A stretch of 64,000 nt of DNA from CAYMDS01 sp964653195 (GCA_964653195.1 CAZZCX010000001.1:66583-130582), one strand, 5' to 3'. Positions 1-8,421 are shown, numbered from the stretch's first letter. Made by a program: numbers and translations. Notes: a model not told the origin generated them from the sequence alone.

Positions 1-13
1 TAATATAAAAAAT

Positions 14-433
14 ATGTTAGTACCAAGAAGAGTAAAATATAGAAAACAAATGAGAGGTGTCATGAAGGGTAATGCTACACGTGGTGTAGAGCTTGCTTAT
101 GGTGAATTTGGTTTATCAGCTCAATCTGCCGGATGGATATCAAGCAGGCAAATTGAATCAGCTCGTCGGGCAATTACGCATTATACACAACGTGGTGGTC
201 GGGTATGGATTATGATATTCCCAGATAAGCCAATCACAAAAAAACCGCCTGAAGTCCGTATGGGTAGCGGAAAAGGTGATGTGCATGAGTATGTATCAAC
301 AGTAAAGCCGGGTAGAATTATGTTTGAGATAGGCGGAGTATCGGAGATTATGGCGAAAGAAGCCTTGAGACGGGCATCCCATAAATTGCCGGTTAGAACA
401 AAACTAGTGTCTAAGAGAGGATTAATGGTATGA
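14..433 (+). CDS. rplP: 50S ribosomal protein L16
   Basis: L16 binds 23S rRNA near the A site of the large subunit. The 139-residue product is normal length and opens with the family N-terminus MLVPRRVKYRKQMRG, which fixes the start at the first ATG. It is the first gene in view of the spc/S10 ribosomal superoperon; only 13 bases precede it, so rpsC and earlier genes would lie off the left edge. Its TGA stop overlaps the rpmC start (ATGA, 430-433), which suggests coupled translation and also shows that UGA is a stop here. Confidence 0.97.
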   Translation: MLVPRRVKYRKQMRGVMKGNATRGVELAYGEFGLSAQSAGWISSRQIESARRAITHYTQRGGRVWIMIFPDKPITKKPPEVRMGSGKGDVHEYVSTVKPGRIMFEIGGVSEIMAKEALRRASHKLPVRTKLVSKRGLMV

Positions 434-645
434 AAACAAATGAAAGAAAAGAATTGCATAAAAAATCTATAGATGATCTTAATAAGTCACTTGCTGAAAA
501 ACAAAATGTGCTGAGTGAATCACGCTTGTCACATACAAGAGGGAAGCTAAAAAATCCGAGAATATTAAGATCTATAAAAAGAGAAATAGCTCAAATAGCA
601 TCGATTCTTAGAGGAAAGGAGTTATCAAATGGCAAAAACACTTAA
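430..645 (+). CDS. rpmC: 50S ribosomal protein L29
   Basis: L29 is a small helical-hairpin protein near the exit of the large-subunit tunnel. The 71-residue, Lys/Arg-rich product sits in the canonical place between L16 and S17, and its second half (SRLSHTRGKLKNPRILRSIKREIAQI) matches the L29 helix pattern only loosely in my memory, so position carries much of the call. It overlaps rplP by 4 nt and rpsQ by 17 nt, so the Shine-Dalgarno of rpsQ lies inside this gene. Confidence 0.92.
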   Translation: MKTNERKELHKKSIDDLNKSLAEKQNVLSESRLSHTRGKLKNPRILRSIKREIAQIASILRGKELSNGKNT

Positions 646-877
646 CGGTATAATCAAATCAACTGATATGCAGAATACTGTTATCGTAGAGGTAACCCGT
701 AGAATTCCTCATCCTAAATATAAAAAACTTATGAAAAGAAGTAAGAAATTTGCTGTTTCGTTAAATGGCAATACTGTAAAAGTAGGAGATTCTGTTACGA
801 TCACTGAAACAAGACCAATTTCCAAAAGGGTACATTTCTTGATTAGTAAAATAAACGGAAAGGAAAAAGTTTTATGA
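629..877 (+). CDS. rpsQ: 30S ribosomal protein S17
   Basis: S17 is an early-assembly OB-fold protein of the small subunit. The 82 residues are typical length and contain the family pattern RRIPHPKYKKLMKRSKKF and GDSVTITETRPISKRVHF. A good Shine-Dalgarno (AAAGGAG, 615-621) lies 7 nt before the ATG, inside the end of rpmC. The TGA stop overlaps the rplN start (ATGA, 874-877). Confidence 0.96.
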   Translation: MAKTLNGIIKSTDMQNTVIVEVTRRIPHPKYKKLMKRSKKFAVSLNGNTVKVGDSVTITETRPISKRVHFLISKINGKEKVL

Positions 878-1248
878 TTCAATTGCGTTCAATATTACAA
901 TCAGCAGATAATAGCGGAGCAATATCGCTTTCAGTAATTCATGTTTTCGGCGGTAGTCGAAGAAAGTTTGGGAGAATCGGCGATATTATTAACTGTGTAG
1001 TGAAAAAAGCATCACCTCACGGTCAGGTAAAAGATAGTGAAATGGTGAAAGCAGTAGTTGTAAGAACCAGAAAAGAGCATAGAAGGAAGGATGGCTCATA
1101 TGTCCGGTTCTCAGATAATGCAGCTGTTGTTATTGATAATCCGAAAGATAAGAACCCAAAAGGTACACGTATTTTTGGTCCAATTCCAAGAGAGATTAGA
1201 GATAAGGGATTTACTAAAATCGCTAGTATGGCTGTGGAGGTTGTATAA
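874..1248 (+). CDS. rplN: 50S ribosomal protein L14
   Basis: L14 is a beta-barrel protein at the subunit interface. The 124-residue product starts MIQLRSILQSADNSGA and carries KAVVVRTRKEHRRKDGSYV and the C-terminal FGPIPREIRDKGFTKI pattern of the family, at the usual length. It is coupled to rpsQ by a 4-nt overlap and followed one base later by rplX. Confidence 0.97.
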   Translation: MIQLRSILQSADNSGAISLSVIHVFGGSRRKFGRIGDIINCVVKKASPHGQVKDSEMVKAVVVRTRKEHRRKDGSYVRFSDNAAVVIDNPKDKNPKGTRIFGPIPREIRDKGFTKIASMAVEVV

Positions 1249-1249
1249 T

Positions 1250-1555
1250 ATGAAACTTAAGAAAAACGATCAAGTTAAAATAATGAGTGGAAAAGACGCA
1301 GGTAAAATTTCATCCGTTGAAAAAGTATATACAAAAGAAAATAAAGTATTGGTAAGCGGTATAAATCAGTATAAACGGCATGTAAAAGCCAGAACTCAAG
1401 GCCAATCGTCTGAAATTATTACGATCACGAAGCCATTAACCGTTTCGAAAGTAGCTCTTGTTTGTCCAAATTGTAAGAAGCAGACGAGGATAGGGTATTC
1501 AAATGATAAAGGTTTAAAGACCCGCATATGTAAAAAGTGCGGAAAAAAGATATAA
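1250..1555 (+). CDS. rplX: 50S ribosomal protein L24 with C-terminal zinc ribbon
   Basis: L24 helps start 50S assembly and lies by the exit tunnel. From the ATG at 1250 the product is 101 residues. Residues 3-30 form the KOW-type start (KKNDQVKIMSGKDAGK). The tail carries two CxxC pairs (C72/C75 and C94/C97), a zinc-ribbon form found in part of the L24 family. The frame stays open upstream to 1091, but that stretch overlaps rplN and does not resemble L24, so I take the ATG just after the rplN stop. Confidence 0.94.
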   Translation: MKLKKNDQVKIMSGKDAGKISSVEKVYTKENKVLVSGINQYKRHVKARTQGQSSEIITITKPLTVSKVALVCPNCKKQTRIGYSNDKGLKTRICKKCGKKI

Positions 1556-1558
1556 CAT

Positions 1559-2107
1559 ATGACAGATTTACAAAAAAAATATAAAGAAACAATTGTAAGT
1601 GAGTTACAAAAAGAGCTTGGAATCGATAATGTTATGGCTGTTCCCCATATCGTAAAGATTGTTGTAAATATGGGTGTCAAAGATGCAACGGCAGATAAGA
1701 AGCTTATTGATAAAATGGGTCAGATAATGGGTCAGATTACAGGCCAGAAAGCACGAGTAGCAAGAGCAAAAAAGTCCATAGCTACTTTTAAATTAAGAGA
1801 GGGAGATGCAATAGGACTTAGTGTAACTTTACGAGGAAAGAGAATGTACGGTTTCTTAAATAAATTGATTAGTATAATTTTGCCACGTATTAAAGATTTT
1901 CGAGGCGTAAAAACTACTAGCTTTGATGGCCGCGGAAATTATGCCATCGGTTTTAGAGAATATACAGTTTTTCCTGAGATTGACTTAGGTAGTGTTGATA
2001 GAATGCAGGGATTAGAGATTATTATTGTCATGTCGGCAAAAACTGATTTAGAAGGATTAACTTTACTAAAGGCATTCGGCATGCCGTTTCAAAAAACTAA
2101 ATCTTAG
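1559..2107 (+). CDS. rplE: 50S ribosomal protein L5
   Basis: L5 binds 5S rRNA and contacts the P-site tRNA. The 182-residue product has the family landmarks VPHIVKIVVNMGV, the conserved GQKARVARAKKSIATFKLREG and FPEIDLGSVDRMQGLEI near the C-terminus. Length is normal. The start ATG is 3 nt after the rplX stop. A 110-nt spacer with its own promoter follows before rpsN. Confidence 0.97.
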   Translation: MTDLQKKYKETIVSELQKELGIDNVMAVPHIVKIVVNMGVKDATADKKLIDKMGQIMGQITGQKARVARAKKSIATFKLREGDAIGLSVTLRGKRMYGFLNKLISIILPRIKDFRGVKTTSFDGRGNYAIGFREYTVFPEIDLGSVDRMQGLEIIIVMSAKTDLEGLTLLKAFGMPFQKTKS

Positions 2108-2155
2108 TAAATCCAATGGATTTTTGTTTAAATGTATCGAAATTACGGTTTTGTA

Positions 2156-2164
2156 TGGTATAAT
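2156..2164 (+). promoter_or_regulatory. Extended -10 promoter before rpsN
   Basis: In the 110-nt gap between rplE and rpsN the bases TGGTATAAT form an extended -10 (TGn plus perfect TATAAT at 2159-2164). No good -35 is seen at 17 bp, as is common for extended -10 promoters. It would give rpsN and downstream genes an internal start with a leader of about 47 nt. Confidence 0.5.
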
Positions 2165-2217
2165 TCTGAAGCTAAAATTATTCCGATTTATAAGGATTAA
2201 TAGAAATTTGTACAAAT

Positions 2218-2403
2218 ATGGCTAAAACATCAGACATAGTAAAATTTAAAAGAAAACAAAAGTTTGAAGTAAGAGATGTGAATCGATGTAATCTTTGTGG
2301 AAGAGCGAGAAGTTATTTTAGAAGATTTGGTTTATGCAGGATGTGTTTCCGTGAATTAGCAATGAAAGGAGATTTACCTGGGGTAACTAAATCCACCTGG
2401 TAA
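2218..2403 (+). CDS. rpsN: 30S ribosomal protein S14, zinc-binding (type Z)
   Basis: S14 is a late-assembly protein of the 30S head. The 61-residue short form has the zinc-binding cysteines C24, C27, C40 and C43 in CNLC and CRMC, followed by the conserved FRELAMKGDLPGVTKSTW-type end (typically ...GQLPGVKKASW). This C+ form needs zinc. The gene is preceded by an internal promoter and followed 8 nt later by rpsH. Confidence 0.97.
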   Translation: MAKTSDIVKFKRKQKFEVRDVNRCNLCGRARSYFRRFGLCRMCFRELAMKGDLPGVTKSTW

Positions 2404-2411
2404 AAAAGTAT

Positions 2412-2798
2412 ATGTATCATGTAGGTGATTTTATTTTACGAATTAAAAATGCTTACCTAGCTAGAAAAAAGCAAGTAATTATGCCTTTTTCTAAGATAAA
2501 CCAAGCTGTAGCAAAGTCGTTAGTGAAAGCAGGATTTATAAGTAGTGTCAAAGAAGAGGAAAAGGAAAGTATAAAAGTTATAGTTTGTGATCTCAGATAC
2601 TATAATAGGCGACCTGTATTACATGATGTCAGATTAATATCTAAACCATCCCTTAGAGTATATATAGATAAAGAGGGATTAATGAGAGATAAAGATAAAG
2701 CATTAACATCCATTCTTTCTACAAGTTTTGGAGTGATGACAGGAAAAGAAGCAGTGAAAAAAGGGGTAGGAGGAGAATTGTTATTTAAGATTTGGTAA
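2412..2798 (+). CDS. rpsH: 30S ribosomal protein S8
   Basis: S8 organises the 30S platform and in some bacteria represses the spc operon. The 128 residues show DFILRIKNAYLARKK at the start, and KPSLRVYIDK with GVMTGKEAVKKGVGGELL at the end, all S8 landmarks. Length is normal. The stop TAA (2796-2798) overlaps the Shine-Dalgarno of rplF. Confidence 0.96.
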   Translation: MYHVGDFILRIKNAYLARKKQVIMPFSKINQAVAKSLVKAGFISSVKEEEKESIKVIVCDLRYYNRRPVLHDVRLISKPSLRVYIDKEGLMRDKDKALTSILSTSFGVMTGKEAVKKGVGGELLFKIW

Positions 2799-2808
2799 GG
2801 AGAAAATT

Positions 2809-3360
2809 ATGTCAAAAATAGGAAGAACACCAATTATTCTTAAAGAAAATTTAGATGTGAGTGTAAACGGAGCAACCGTATCGATAGTTAGTGATAAAGG
2901 TAATTCTACTTATGTTTTGCCGAGCGGAATTTCAGCAAGAGTAGCGGATGGGAAATTAATGTTAGATATTGCAGACATGAAAGACAGAAGCTTGCGTGCT
3001 AAATATGGATTAAGCAGAGCGAATTTGGCGAATATCTTGAAAGGGATAACTTCGGGATTTGAAAAAAAACTTGAAATACAGGGAGTTGGATATAGGGCGC
3101 AACTTCAAGGTACGGATTTAGTATTATCACTGGGGTTTTCCCATACAGTAAAATTTCAACCCCACAAAGATGTGAAAATTGCAATATCGGAAAATATTAT
3201 TTCGATAAGTGGAATAGATAAAGCCTTAGTTGGATTAACAGCATCAAAAATACGTGCAATTAAACCACCTGAGCCATATAAGGGTAAGGGTATTAGATAT
3301 GCAGGTGAAATAGTTAAAAGAAAAGTGGGTAAAGCTGCAAAAGCAGTAGGGACAAAATAA
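2809..3360 (+). CDS. rplF: 50S ribosomal protein L6
   Basis: L6 lies by the sarcin-ricin loop and the factor-binding site. The 183-residue product starts MSKIGRTPI and contains the duplicated L6 fold, with the C-terminal signature ASKIRAIKPPEPYKGKGI. AAGGAG (2797-2802) gives a 6-nt spacing to the ATG. An 82-nt AT-rich gap without clear signals follows. Confidence 0.97.
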   Translation: MSKIGRTPIILKENLDVSVNGATVSIVSDKGNSTYVLPSGISARVADGKLMLDIADMKDRSLRAKYGLSRANLANILKGITSGFEKKLEIQGVGYRAQLQGTDLVLSLGFSHTVKFQPHKDVKIAISENIISISGIDKALVGLTASKIRAIKPPEPYKGKGIRYAGEIVKRKVGKAAKAVGTK

Positions 3361-3442
3361 TCTTAGGATTAATCCCAAATTAATTTTAAGCCTTGAAGAA
3401 ATTTATATCAAAATAAATTAAAATTTAAAGTAAAATAAAATT

Positions 3443-3787
3443 ATGAATGCAAAAACACAAAGTATAAATAGACAAATGCGGATTAGGAGAAAGATACGTA
3501 TAGTTTCAAGCAGGCCTAGGCTTTCAATATTCCGTTCAAATAAATATTTATATGCACAAATCATTGATGATGTAAAAGGACAAACACTATTGGGTGTTTC
3601 TGAGAAGGTTTTAGAAGAACAAAACGGAGCTAAAACTGATAAAGCCAAACAGCTTGGGATGACACTTGCAAAAAAAGCGAGAGACTTAAAAATTGAAGCT
3701 GTTGTATTTGATAAGGGTAGGTTTTCATATCATGGAAAAGTAAAAGCTTTTGCAGATGGAGCAAGAGAAGGAGGGCTTAAGTTTTAA
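3443..3787 (+). CDS. rplR: 50S ribosomal protein L18
   Basis: L18 binds 5S rRNA in the central protuberance. The 114-residue product has RPRLSIFRSNKYLYAQIIDD and the C-terminal FDKGRFSYHGKVKAFADGAREGGLKF pattern (the family end is ...HGRVKALAEAAREAGL.F). Length is normal. It is followed by 94 nt of very AT-rich spacer before rpsE. Confidence 0.96.
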   Translation: MNAKTQSINRQMRIRRKIRIVSSRPRLSIFRSNKYLYAQIIDDVKGQTLLGVSEKVLEEQNGAKTDKAKQLGMTLAKKARDLKIEAVVFDKGRFSYHGKVKAFADGAREGGLKF

Positions 3788-3881
3788 TTAAAAGATTATA
3801 AATAAAATCACAATGATCTAGATTAAAGACAAAATATTTTAGATTTTAATTTTAATTTTTTATTTTAAATGAAAGAAGTAT

Positions 3882-4388
3882 ATGGATAATAAAAATAATT
3901 TCAAAAAGTTTGAAAACCAAAGTGGTTTTGATGAGCAGGTAGTAAGTATTAACCGTGTAACTAAAAAAACAAAAGGCGGAAATAAAATGGGATTTGCTGC
4001 GCTGGCAGTTGTAGGAGATAAGAATGGAAGAGTGGGTGTTGGACTGGGGAAAGCGATGGATGTATCAACTGCTATACGTAAAGCAATAATATTAGCGAGA
4101 AAAAAACTTTTAACAGTTCCAATAATTAACGGCACTATACCTTTTAGAATTGATGTGAAAGTTGGTGCAGCAAAAATAATGCTAAAACCAGCTCCTAAGG
4201 GTTCGGGTATTATCGCAGGTGGAGCTGTGCGTAGTGTAGTATCGGTTGCAGGGATTGAGAATATTTCAAGCAAAGTGTTAGGTACCACAAATGCTGTAAA
4301 TAACGTATATGCAACCATGGAAGCACTTAAACAAATCGCGGAACGTCATGCTAGTTCAAATCATTTAAAGATGGGGGGGAAGAAATAA
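3882..4388 (+). CDS. rpsE: 30S ribosomal protein S5
   Basis: S5 acts in mRNA entry and decoding fidelity. The 168-residue product carries VVSINRVTKKTKGGNKMGFAA-like N-terminal double-stranded RNA-binding fold residues and the S5 C-domain GIIAGGAVRSVVSVAGI. The stop overlaps the rplO start (TAATG at 4386-4390). In most bacteria rpmD (L30) follows rpsE; it is absent here. Confidence 0.97.
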   Translation: MDNKNNFKKFENQSGFDEQVVSINRVTKKTKGGNKMGFAALAVVGDKNGRVGVGLGKAMDVSTAIRKAIILARKKLLTVPIINGTIPFRIDVKVGAAKIMLKPAPKGSGIIAGGAVRSVVSVAGIENISSKVLGTTNAVNNVYATMEALKQIAERHASSNHLKMGGKK

Positions 4389-4825
4389 TGCAATTACATT
4401 CACTTACCCAAACCGTAGAAAAAAGCAAAAAAAGATTAGGTCAAGGACATGGATCTGGACGGGTTAAGACTAGTGGTAGGGGAACAAAGGGACAGAATGC
4501 GCGGTCAAAGAGACCTCTTCAGTTTGAGGGTGGTGCTCTGCCGTTGACTAAGCGTCTTCCTTTTCTGCGCGGAAAAGATAGAAATAAGTCTTTAAAACTA
4601 AAACCGCTTAGTATTAATTTATCTATGATTAGTAATTTACCGCAAAATACAGAAATTACTATTGATTCTTTGGTTAAACATAATTTGATCGCAAAAGGAA
4701 ATGAAAAAAGGGGAGTGAAGCTTTTGGCAGTAGGGGAAATTACAAACGCTTATGTTGTAAAAATTCCCACATCCAAAACTGCACGTGTTAAAATAGAAAA
4801 AGTAGGCGGTAAAATTGATGCATGA
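4388..4825 (+). CDS. rplO: 50S ribosomal protein L15
   Basis: L15 is a late-assembly 50S protein. The 145 residues include the glycine-rich N-terminal extension with GQGHGSGRVKTSGRGTKGQ and FEGGALPLTKRLPF, both diagnostic. It follows rpsE directly with no rpmD between. Its end overlaps secY by 4 nt (ATGA, 4822-4825). Confidence 0.97.
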   Translation: MQLHSLTQTVEKSKKRLGQGHGSGRVKTSGRGTKGQNARSKRPLQFEGGALPLTKRLPFLRGKDRNKSLKLKPLSINLSMISNLPQNTEITIDSLVKHNLIAKGNEKRGVKLLAVGEITNAYVVKIPTSKTARVKIEKVGGKIDA

Positions 4826-6111
4826 ATGATGTTTTACAGATTCTTCGAAATAGCGTTAAGACCCCGGAAATAAGGAAAAAACTGCTGTTTACAGCAGCGA
4901 TTTTTTTGATTTCACGTTTTTTTGTCCATATTCCGGTTTCTGGTGTCGATTTGGCGCAGCTTCGTACACTTTTTTCACAAAATCAATTTCTGGGTTTGCT
5001 TGATTTGTTTTCGGGAGGTACTTTAGCTAATTTCTCCATTATGGCTCTTGGCCTAAATCCTTATATCAATGCGTCAATTATCTTGCAGCTTATGACTATG
5101 ATATTTCCGAAGCTTGAAGCATTACAAAAGGAGGGTGAGCAAGGGAGACGAAAAATTAATCAGTATACAAGGTTTATATCGATACCTTTGGCTGCATTAC
5201 AGGCATTAGGCATGTATGCATTACTAAGAAGTCAAGGTATCATAACAACTCTTTCTCCGCTTTCACTTATATCTTTTATTTTGACTATGGTGGCAGGTAC
5301 TATGCTTTTAGTTTGGCTTGGTGAATTGATCACTGAGCGTGGAATCGGGAATGGTATATCAGTTATGATATTTGCGGGAATTGTTGGAAGGCTGCCTGTC
5401 ATATTGGGTCAAACAGCATCAACTTTTTCATCAGAAAATGCATTAAATTTATTGATTTATGTAGCTATGGGTATAGGGATGATTGCCGGTGTTATTATAG
5501 TCAATGAAGCGACACGTAAAATTACAGTCCACTATGCTAAAAGAGTTCGTGGAAGCAAGATGTTTGGCGGTCAATCAACACATCTTCCACTTAGATTAAA
5601 TCAGGCAGGTGTAATTCCTATTATTTTTGCTGTATCTCTAGTTTTACTTCCTTCGATGTTGGGAAATTATTTAGTTTCATCAGCAAATGCAACACTTGCA
5701 GGAGCCGGACAATTCTTAACCACATTCTTTAATCCGGACTCTGCACAATATAATATTTTATATTTCACATTGGTCGTGGGCTTCACGTATTTTTATACAG
5801 CAGTTGTATTTAACCCTCAGAAAATTGCTGAAGAAATACAGAAATATGGTGGTTTTATTCCCGGTATCCGTCCAGGTTCCCAAACCACTAAATATCTAAA
5901 CTATATTCTCAACAGAATTACTTTAGTAGGAGCTATGTTTTTAGGTTTTATTGCAGTTTTGCCAACACTTGTAAAATTTGTTACCTCACAGCAGAATGTT
6001 TTAATTGGCGGAACAAGTATACTTATAGTAGTGAGTGTAATTCTCGAGATATTTAAATCAATGGAAGCAAATCTTGTCACCAGAAATTATGAGGAATTTT
6101 TGAGAAAATAG
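4822..6111 (+). CDS. secY: Preprotein translocase subunit SecY
   Basis: SecY is the channel-forming subunit of the Sec translocon in the cytoplasmic membrane. The 429-residue product has about ten hydrophobic spans and normal length. Landmarks are the plug region after TM1 (LLDLFSGGTLANFSIMALGL), QLMTMIFPKLEALQKEG, the ITERGIGNGIS motif and the cytosolic loop PLRLNQAGVIPIIFA. It is translationally coupled to rplO as in most bacteria, and adk follows after 32 nt. Confidence 0.97.
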   Translation: MNDVLQILRNSVKTPEIRKKLLFTAAIFLISRFFVHIPVSGVDLAQLRTLFSQNQFLGLLDLFSGGTLANFSIMALGLNPYINASIILQLMTMIFPKLEALQKEGEQGRRKINQYTRFISIPLAALQALGMYALLRSQGIITTLSPLSLISFILTMVAGTMLLVWLGELITERGIGNGISVMIFAGIVGRLPVILGQTASTFSSENALNLLIYVAMGIGMIAGVIIVNEATRKITVHYAKRVRGSKMFGGQSTHLPLRLNQAGVIPIIFAVSLVLLPSMLGNYLVSSANATLAGAGQFLTTFFNPDSAQYNILYFTLVVGFTYFYTAVVFNPQKIAEEIQKYGGFIPGIRPGSQTTKYLNYILNRITLVGAMFLGFIAVLPTLVKFVTSQQNVLIGGTSILIVVSVILEIFKSMEANLVTRNYEEFLRK

Positions 6112-6143
6112 TATTGCCTCATATTCAATATTCTTTTTAAGAT

Positions 6144-6692
6144 ATGAACATTATCATTATTGGTATTCAGGGGTCGGGAAAATCAACTCAAGGGAAATTG
6201 CTTTCTCGTAATCTGAAAATACCTTATCTTTCTTCAGGGCATATATTTAGAGATCTAGCACACAAGAAAGATAAATTAGGAAGGTATATTAAAGAGCACA
6301 TGCATGCGGGAATGCTTATTCCTGATACGCAAGCACTTAAGATCATCACAGACTATCTTGACCTACCACTGTATGCAAATGGATTTATTTTGGACGGTTT
6401 CCCGAGAACCTTAAGTCAAGCTGAGAAGTTTTTGCACAAAGTCACCCATGTAGTTTATTTAAAAATCTCTGATAAAGAAGCACTGTGGCGGTTATCGTAC
6501 CGTGAAGAAAAGAAAGAGGAGTTCCGAGAAGACGAGACATTGGCTGCAGTCAGACATCGTATTGATCTTTTTCATAAATTTACAACACCTGTTATCAAGT
6601 ATTATGATGAGAAAAAGTTACTTATTGAGATAAACGGTGAGGTGAGCATCGAAGAAATAAATAAAGAAATTCTTAAAAGGCTTCGCGTATGA
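6144..6692 (+). CDS. adk: Adenylate kinase, short-LID form
   Basis: Catalyses ATP + AMP to 2 ADP. The P-loop is GIQGSGKST (residues 7-15) and the NMP-binding signature is DGFPRTLSQAEKF. At 182 residues it is shorter than the usual ~215 because the LID (after WRLSYREE) lacks the zinc-finger insert, the arrangement seen in UMP/CMP-type kinases. The place after secY is the classic adk position. Exact phosphate acceptor is not provable from sequence. It overlaps the next gene by 4 nt. Confidence 0.9.
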   Translation: MNIIIIGIQGSGKSTQGKLLSRNLKIPYLSSGHIFRDLAHKKDKLGRYIKEHMHAGMLIPDTQALKIITDYLDLPLYANGFILDGFPRTLSQAEKFLHKVTHVVYLKISDKEALWRLSYREEKKEEFREDETLAAVRHRIDLFHKFTTPVIKYYDEKKLLIEINGEVSIEEINKEILKRLRV

Positions 6693-7279
6693 GAGATTTA
6701 TCGGATAAAGCCTCTCATTCATCTATAGTTATTGCAATTGTAGGAATGGCAGGAAGTGGTAAATCAGAAGCAGCTAAGTTTTTTAAAGAAAAAGATTTGC
6801 CGATCCTGCGTTTTGGTGATGTGATTGATGAAGGGATAAAAGCGGAAGGACTTCCTTGGACTCCTGAAAATAATGTATATTACAGAAATAAAATTCGAAA
6901 AGAGCTAGGAATGGAGGCAGTGGCAGTGAAAATGTTGCCTAAAATTCAGAAGGTTTTAAGAGCAAATAGTAATATAGTAATGGATGGTTTATACAGTTGG
7001 GAGGAATACAAATACCTGCAAAAATTTTTACCTAAACTTTTTCTATTATGTGTATTTGCCCGTCCTTCTATACGTTATAATCGTCTCGAGAAAAGGGTTG
7101 ATCGTAGTTTTAGTAAGGAAGATGCCATTAGGCGTGATATTACAGAAATTGAACAGTCACATAAAGCTGGTCCTATCGCCATTGCTAATTATCTTATTAA
7201 AAATGAATCGACGATTGAAAGATATCATGAAAAACTGAACACCTTTTGGCAAATTATGAAAAAAGGAGATATATGGTAG
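6689..7279 (+). CDS. P-loop nucleotide/dephospho-CoA kinase-like protein
   Basis: A 196-residue P-loop kinase: Walker A GMAGSGKSEA near residue 18, then RFGDVIDEGIKAEGLPWTPE and RKELGMEAVAVKMLP. That second block resembles the dephospho-CoA-kinase-like/UPF0200 ATPases (AAA_18 type) known from archaea and some bacteria. A basic region (RYNRLEKRVDRSF) fits a LID. Substrate unknown; it may phosphorylate dephospho-CoA or a nucleotide. Coupled to adk by ATGA; its end overlaps the start of map by 7 nt. Most bacterial spc operons go from adk straight to map, so this insertion is an extra. Confidence 0.7.
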   Translation: MRDLSDKASHSSIVIAIVGMAGSGKSEAAKFFKEKDLPILRFGDVIDEGIKAEGLPWTPENNVYYRNKIRKELGMEAVAVKMLPKIQKVLRANSNIVMDGLYSWEEYKYLQKFLPKLFLLCVFARPSIRYNRLEKRVDRSFSKEDAIRRDITEIEQSHKAGPIAIANYLIKNESTIERYHEKLNTFWQIMKKGDIW

Positions 7280-8046
7280 ATATAAAAACTTCAAAAGAAA
7301 TTGAATCGATGAAAAAAGGGGGAGGAATTCTATCTAGGGTTTTATGGGAAGTTTTAGCTCACGCAAAACCTGGTATAACTGAACTTGAGCTTGACCAGAT
7401 GGCGGAACGGCTTATAAGAGAACAAGGTGGTGAGCCTGGTTTTAAAAAAGTTAAAGGATATTATCATACTATATGTGCTTGTACCAACGAAGTTGTTGTT
7501 CATGGTATACCTTCAGGTTATAAACTTAAAGCAGGTGATGTGATATGTATAGATTGTGGTGTTTACTATGATGGGTATCATACAGACATGGCAGAAACGG
7601 TTATAGTGAAGAATTCTGAAATCAAAATTCAAGGTTATGAGAAAAAGAAAAAGTTTCTAGATATTGGCAAGAAGGCGCTTAAAGCGGGGATAATGCAAGC
7701 AGTTACCGGGAATCGTATAGGACATATATCAAAGGCCATACAAGACATTGTAGAGACTGATGGAGGGTACAGCGTGGTCCGATCTCTTATTGGACATGGT
7801 GTCGGACGGGAACTTCATGAAGATCCTGAAGTGCCTGGATTTCTGGATAGAACAATTCTCAAAACTCCTCGACTTATGGAAGGGATGACTATTGCTATAG
7901 AAGTGATATATAACATGGGTAAATCAGAGGTGGTTTATGCTGGTACTGATGATTGGACGATAAAATCAGCAGATGGTAGTCTTTCTGCAGTTTTCGAGCG
8001 GACAGTTGCAATTACAAATGCAGGGCCTTTTATATTAACTAGGTAA
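7273..8046 (+). CDS. map: Type I methionine aminopeptidase
   Basis: Removes the initiator methionine from new proteins. I place the start at 7273, where AAAGGAGAT (7262-7270) precedes the ATG; this gives 257 residues beginning MVDIKTSKEIESMKKGG, the family start. The metal ligands are visible in order: IDCGVYYDGYHTDM (two Asp), GHGVGRELHEDP (His), MTIAIEVIYNMG (Glu) and SAVFERTVAIT (Glu). The substrate His is in VVVHGIPSG. Starts inside the end of the P-loop kinase gene. Confidence 0.95.
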   Translation: MVDIKTSKEIESMKKGGGILSRVLWEVLAHAKPGITELELDQMAERLIREQGGEPGFKKVKGYYHTICACTNEVVVHGIPSGYKLKAGDVICIDCGVYYDGYHTDMAETVIVKNSEIKIQGYEKKKKFLDIGKKALKAGIMQAVTGNRIGHISKAIQDIVETDGGYSVVRSLIGHGVGRELHEDPEVPGFLDRTILKTPRLMEGMTIAIEVIYNMGKSEVVYAGTDDWTIKSADGSLSAVFERTVAITNAGPFILTR

Positions 8047-8075
8047 TTGCCCTTTTGAGCTTGATTTGATATAAT
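8047..8075 (+). promoter_or_regulatory. Promoter for infA-rpmJ-rpsM group
   Basis: TTGCCC at 8047-8052, a 17-bp spacer and an extended -10 TGATATAAT (TATAAT 8070-8075). This is one of the best consensus matches in the ribosomal block. The expected start near 8082 leaves a ~120-nt untranslated leader before infA, long enough to hold regulation, though no known ribosomal-protein leader motif is recognisable to me. Confidence 0.65.
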
Positions 8076-8201
8076 TATTTTCGGTAAAATCAATCGATCT
8101 GAATTTGGCTTAAATTCTAAATTCTGCTGACTCTGCCGGTTGAGTAAATTTAACCCTAAATTAAGGCTAGTAGTATAGTTATATTTAGAATTTTAATATT
8201 T

Positions 8202-8420
8202 ATGGCTCATCAAGGATCAGTCGAGAAAAATGGAATCGTTAAAGAATCATTGCCCAATACTTTATTTAGGGTAGAGCTTGAGGAAGGGTCATTAATTTTA
8301 TGTCATTTATCCGGGAAAATGCGGATGAATTTTATAAAGATCTTACCTGGTGACAGAGTAATTGTTGAGATGACGCCTTACGATTTAAATAAAGGAAGAA
8401 TTATTAGAAGATTAAAATAA
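8202..8420 (+). CDS. infA: Translation initiation factor IF-1
   Basis: IF-1 binds the 30S A site during initiation. The 72-residue S1/OB-fold product is the family length and carries IVKESLPNTLFRVELEEG, HLSGKMRMNFIKILPGDRV and the end DLNKGRIIRRLK. It is followed one base later by rpmJ, the common bacterial pairing. Confidence 0.97.
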   Translation: MAHQGSVEKNGIVKESLPNTLFRVELEEGSLILCHLSGKMRMNFIKILPGDRVIVEMTPYDLNKGRIIRRLK

Positions 8421-8421
8421 T

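Noticed and set aside
1091..1249. Upstream extension of rplX
   Set aside because: The stretch is rplN read in another frame and does not resemble L24.
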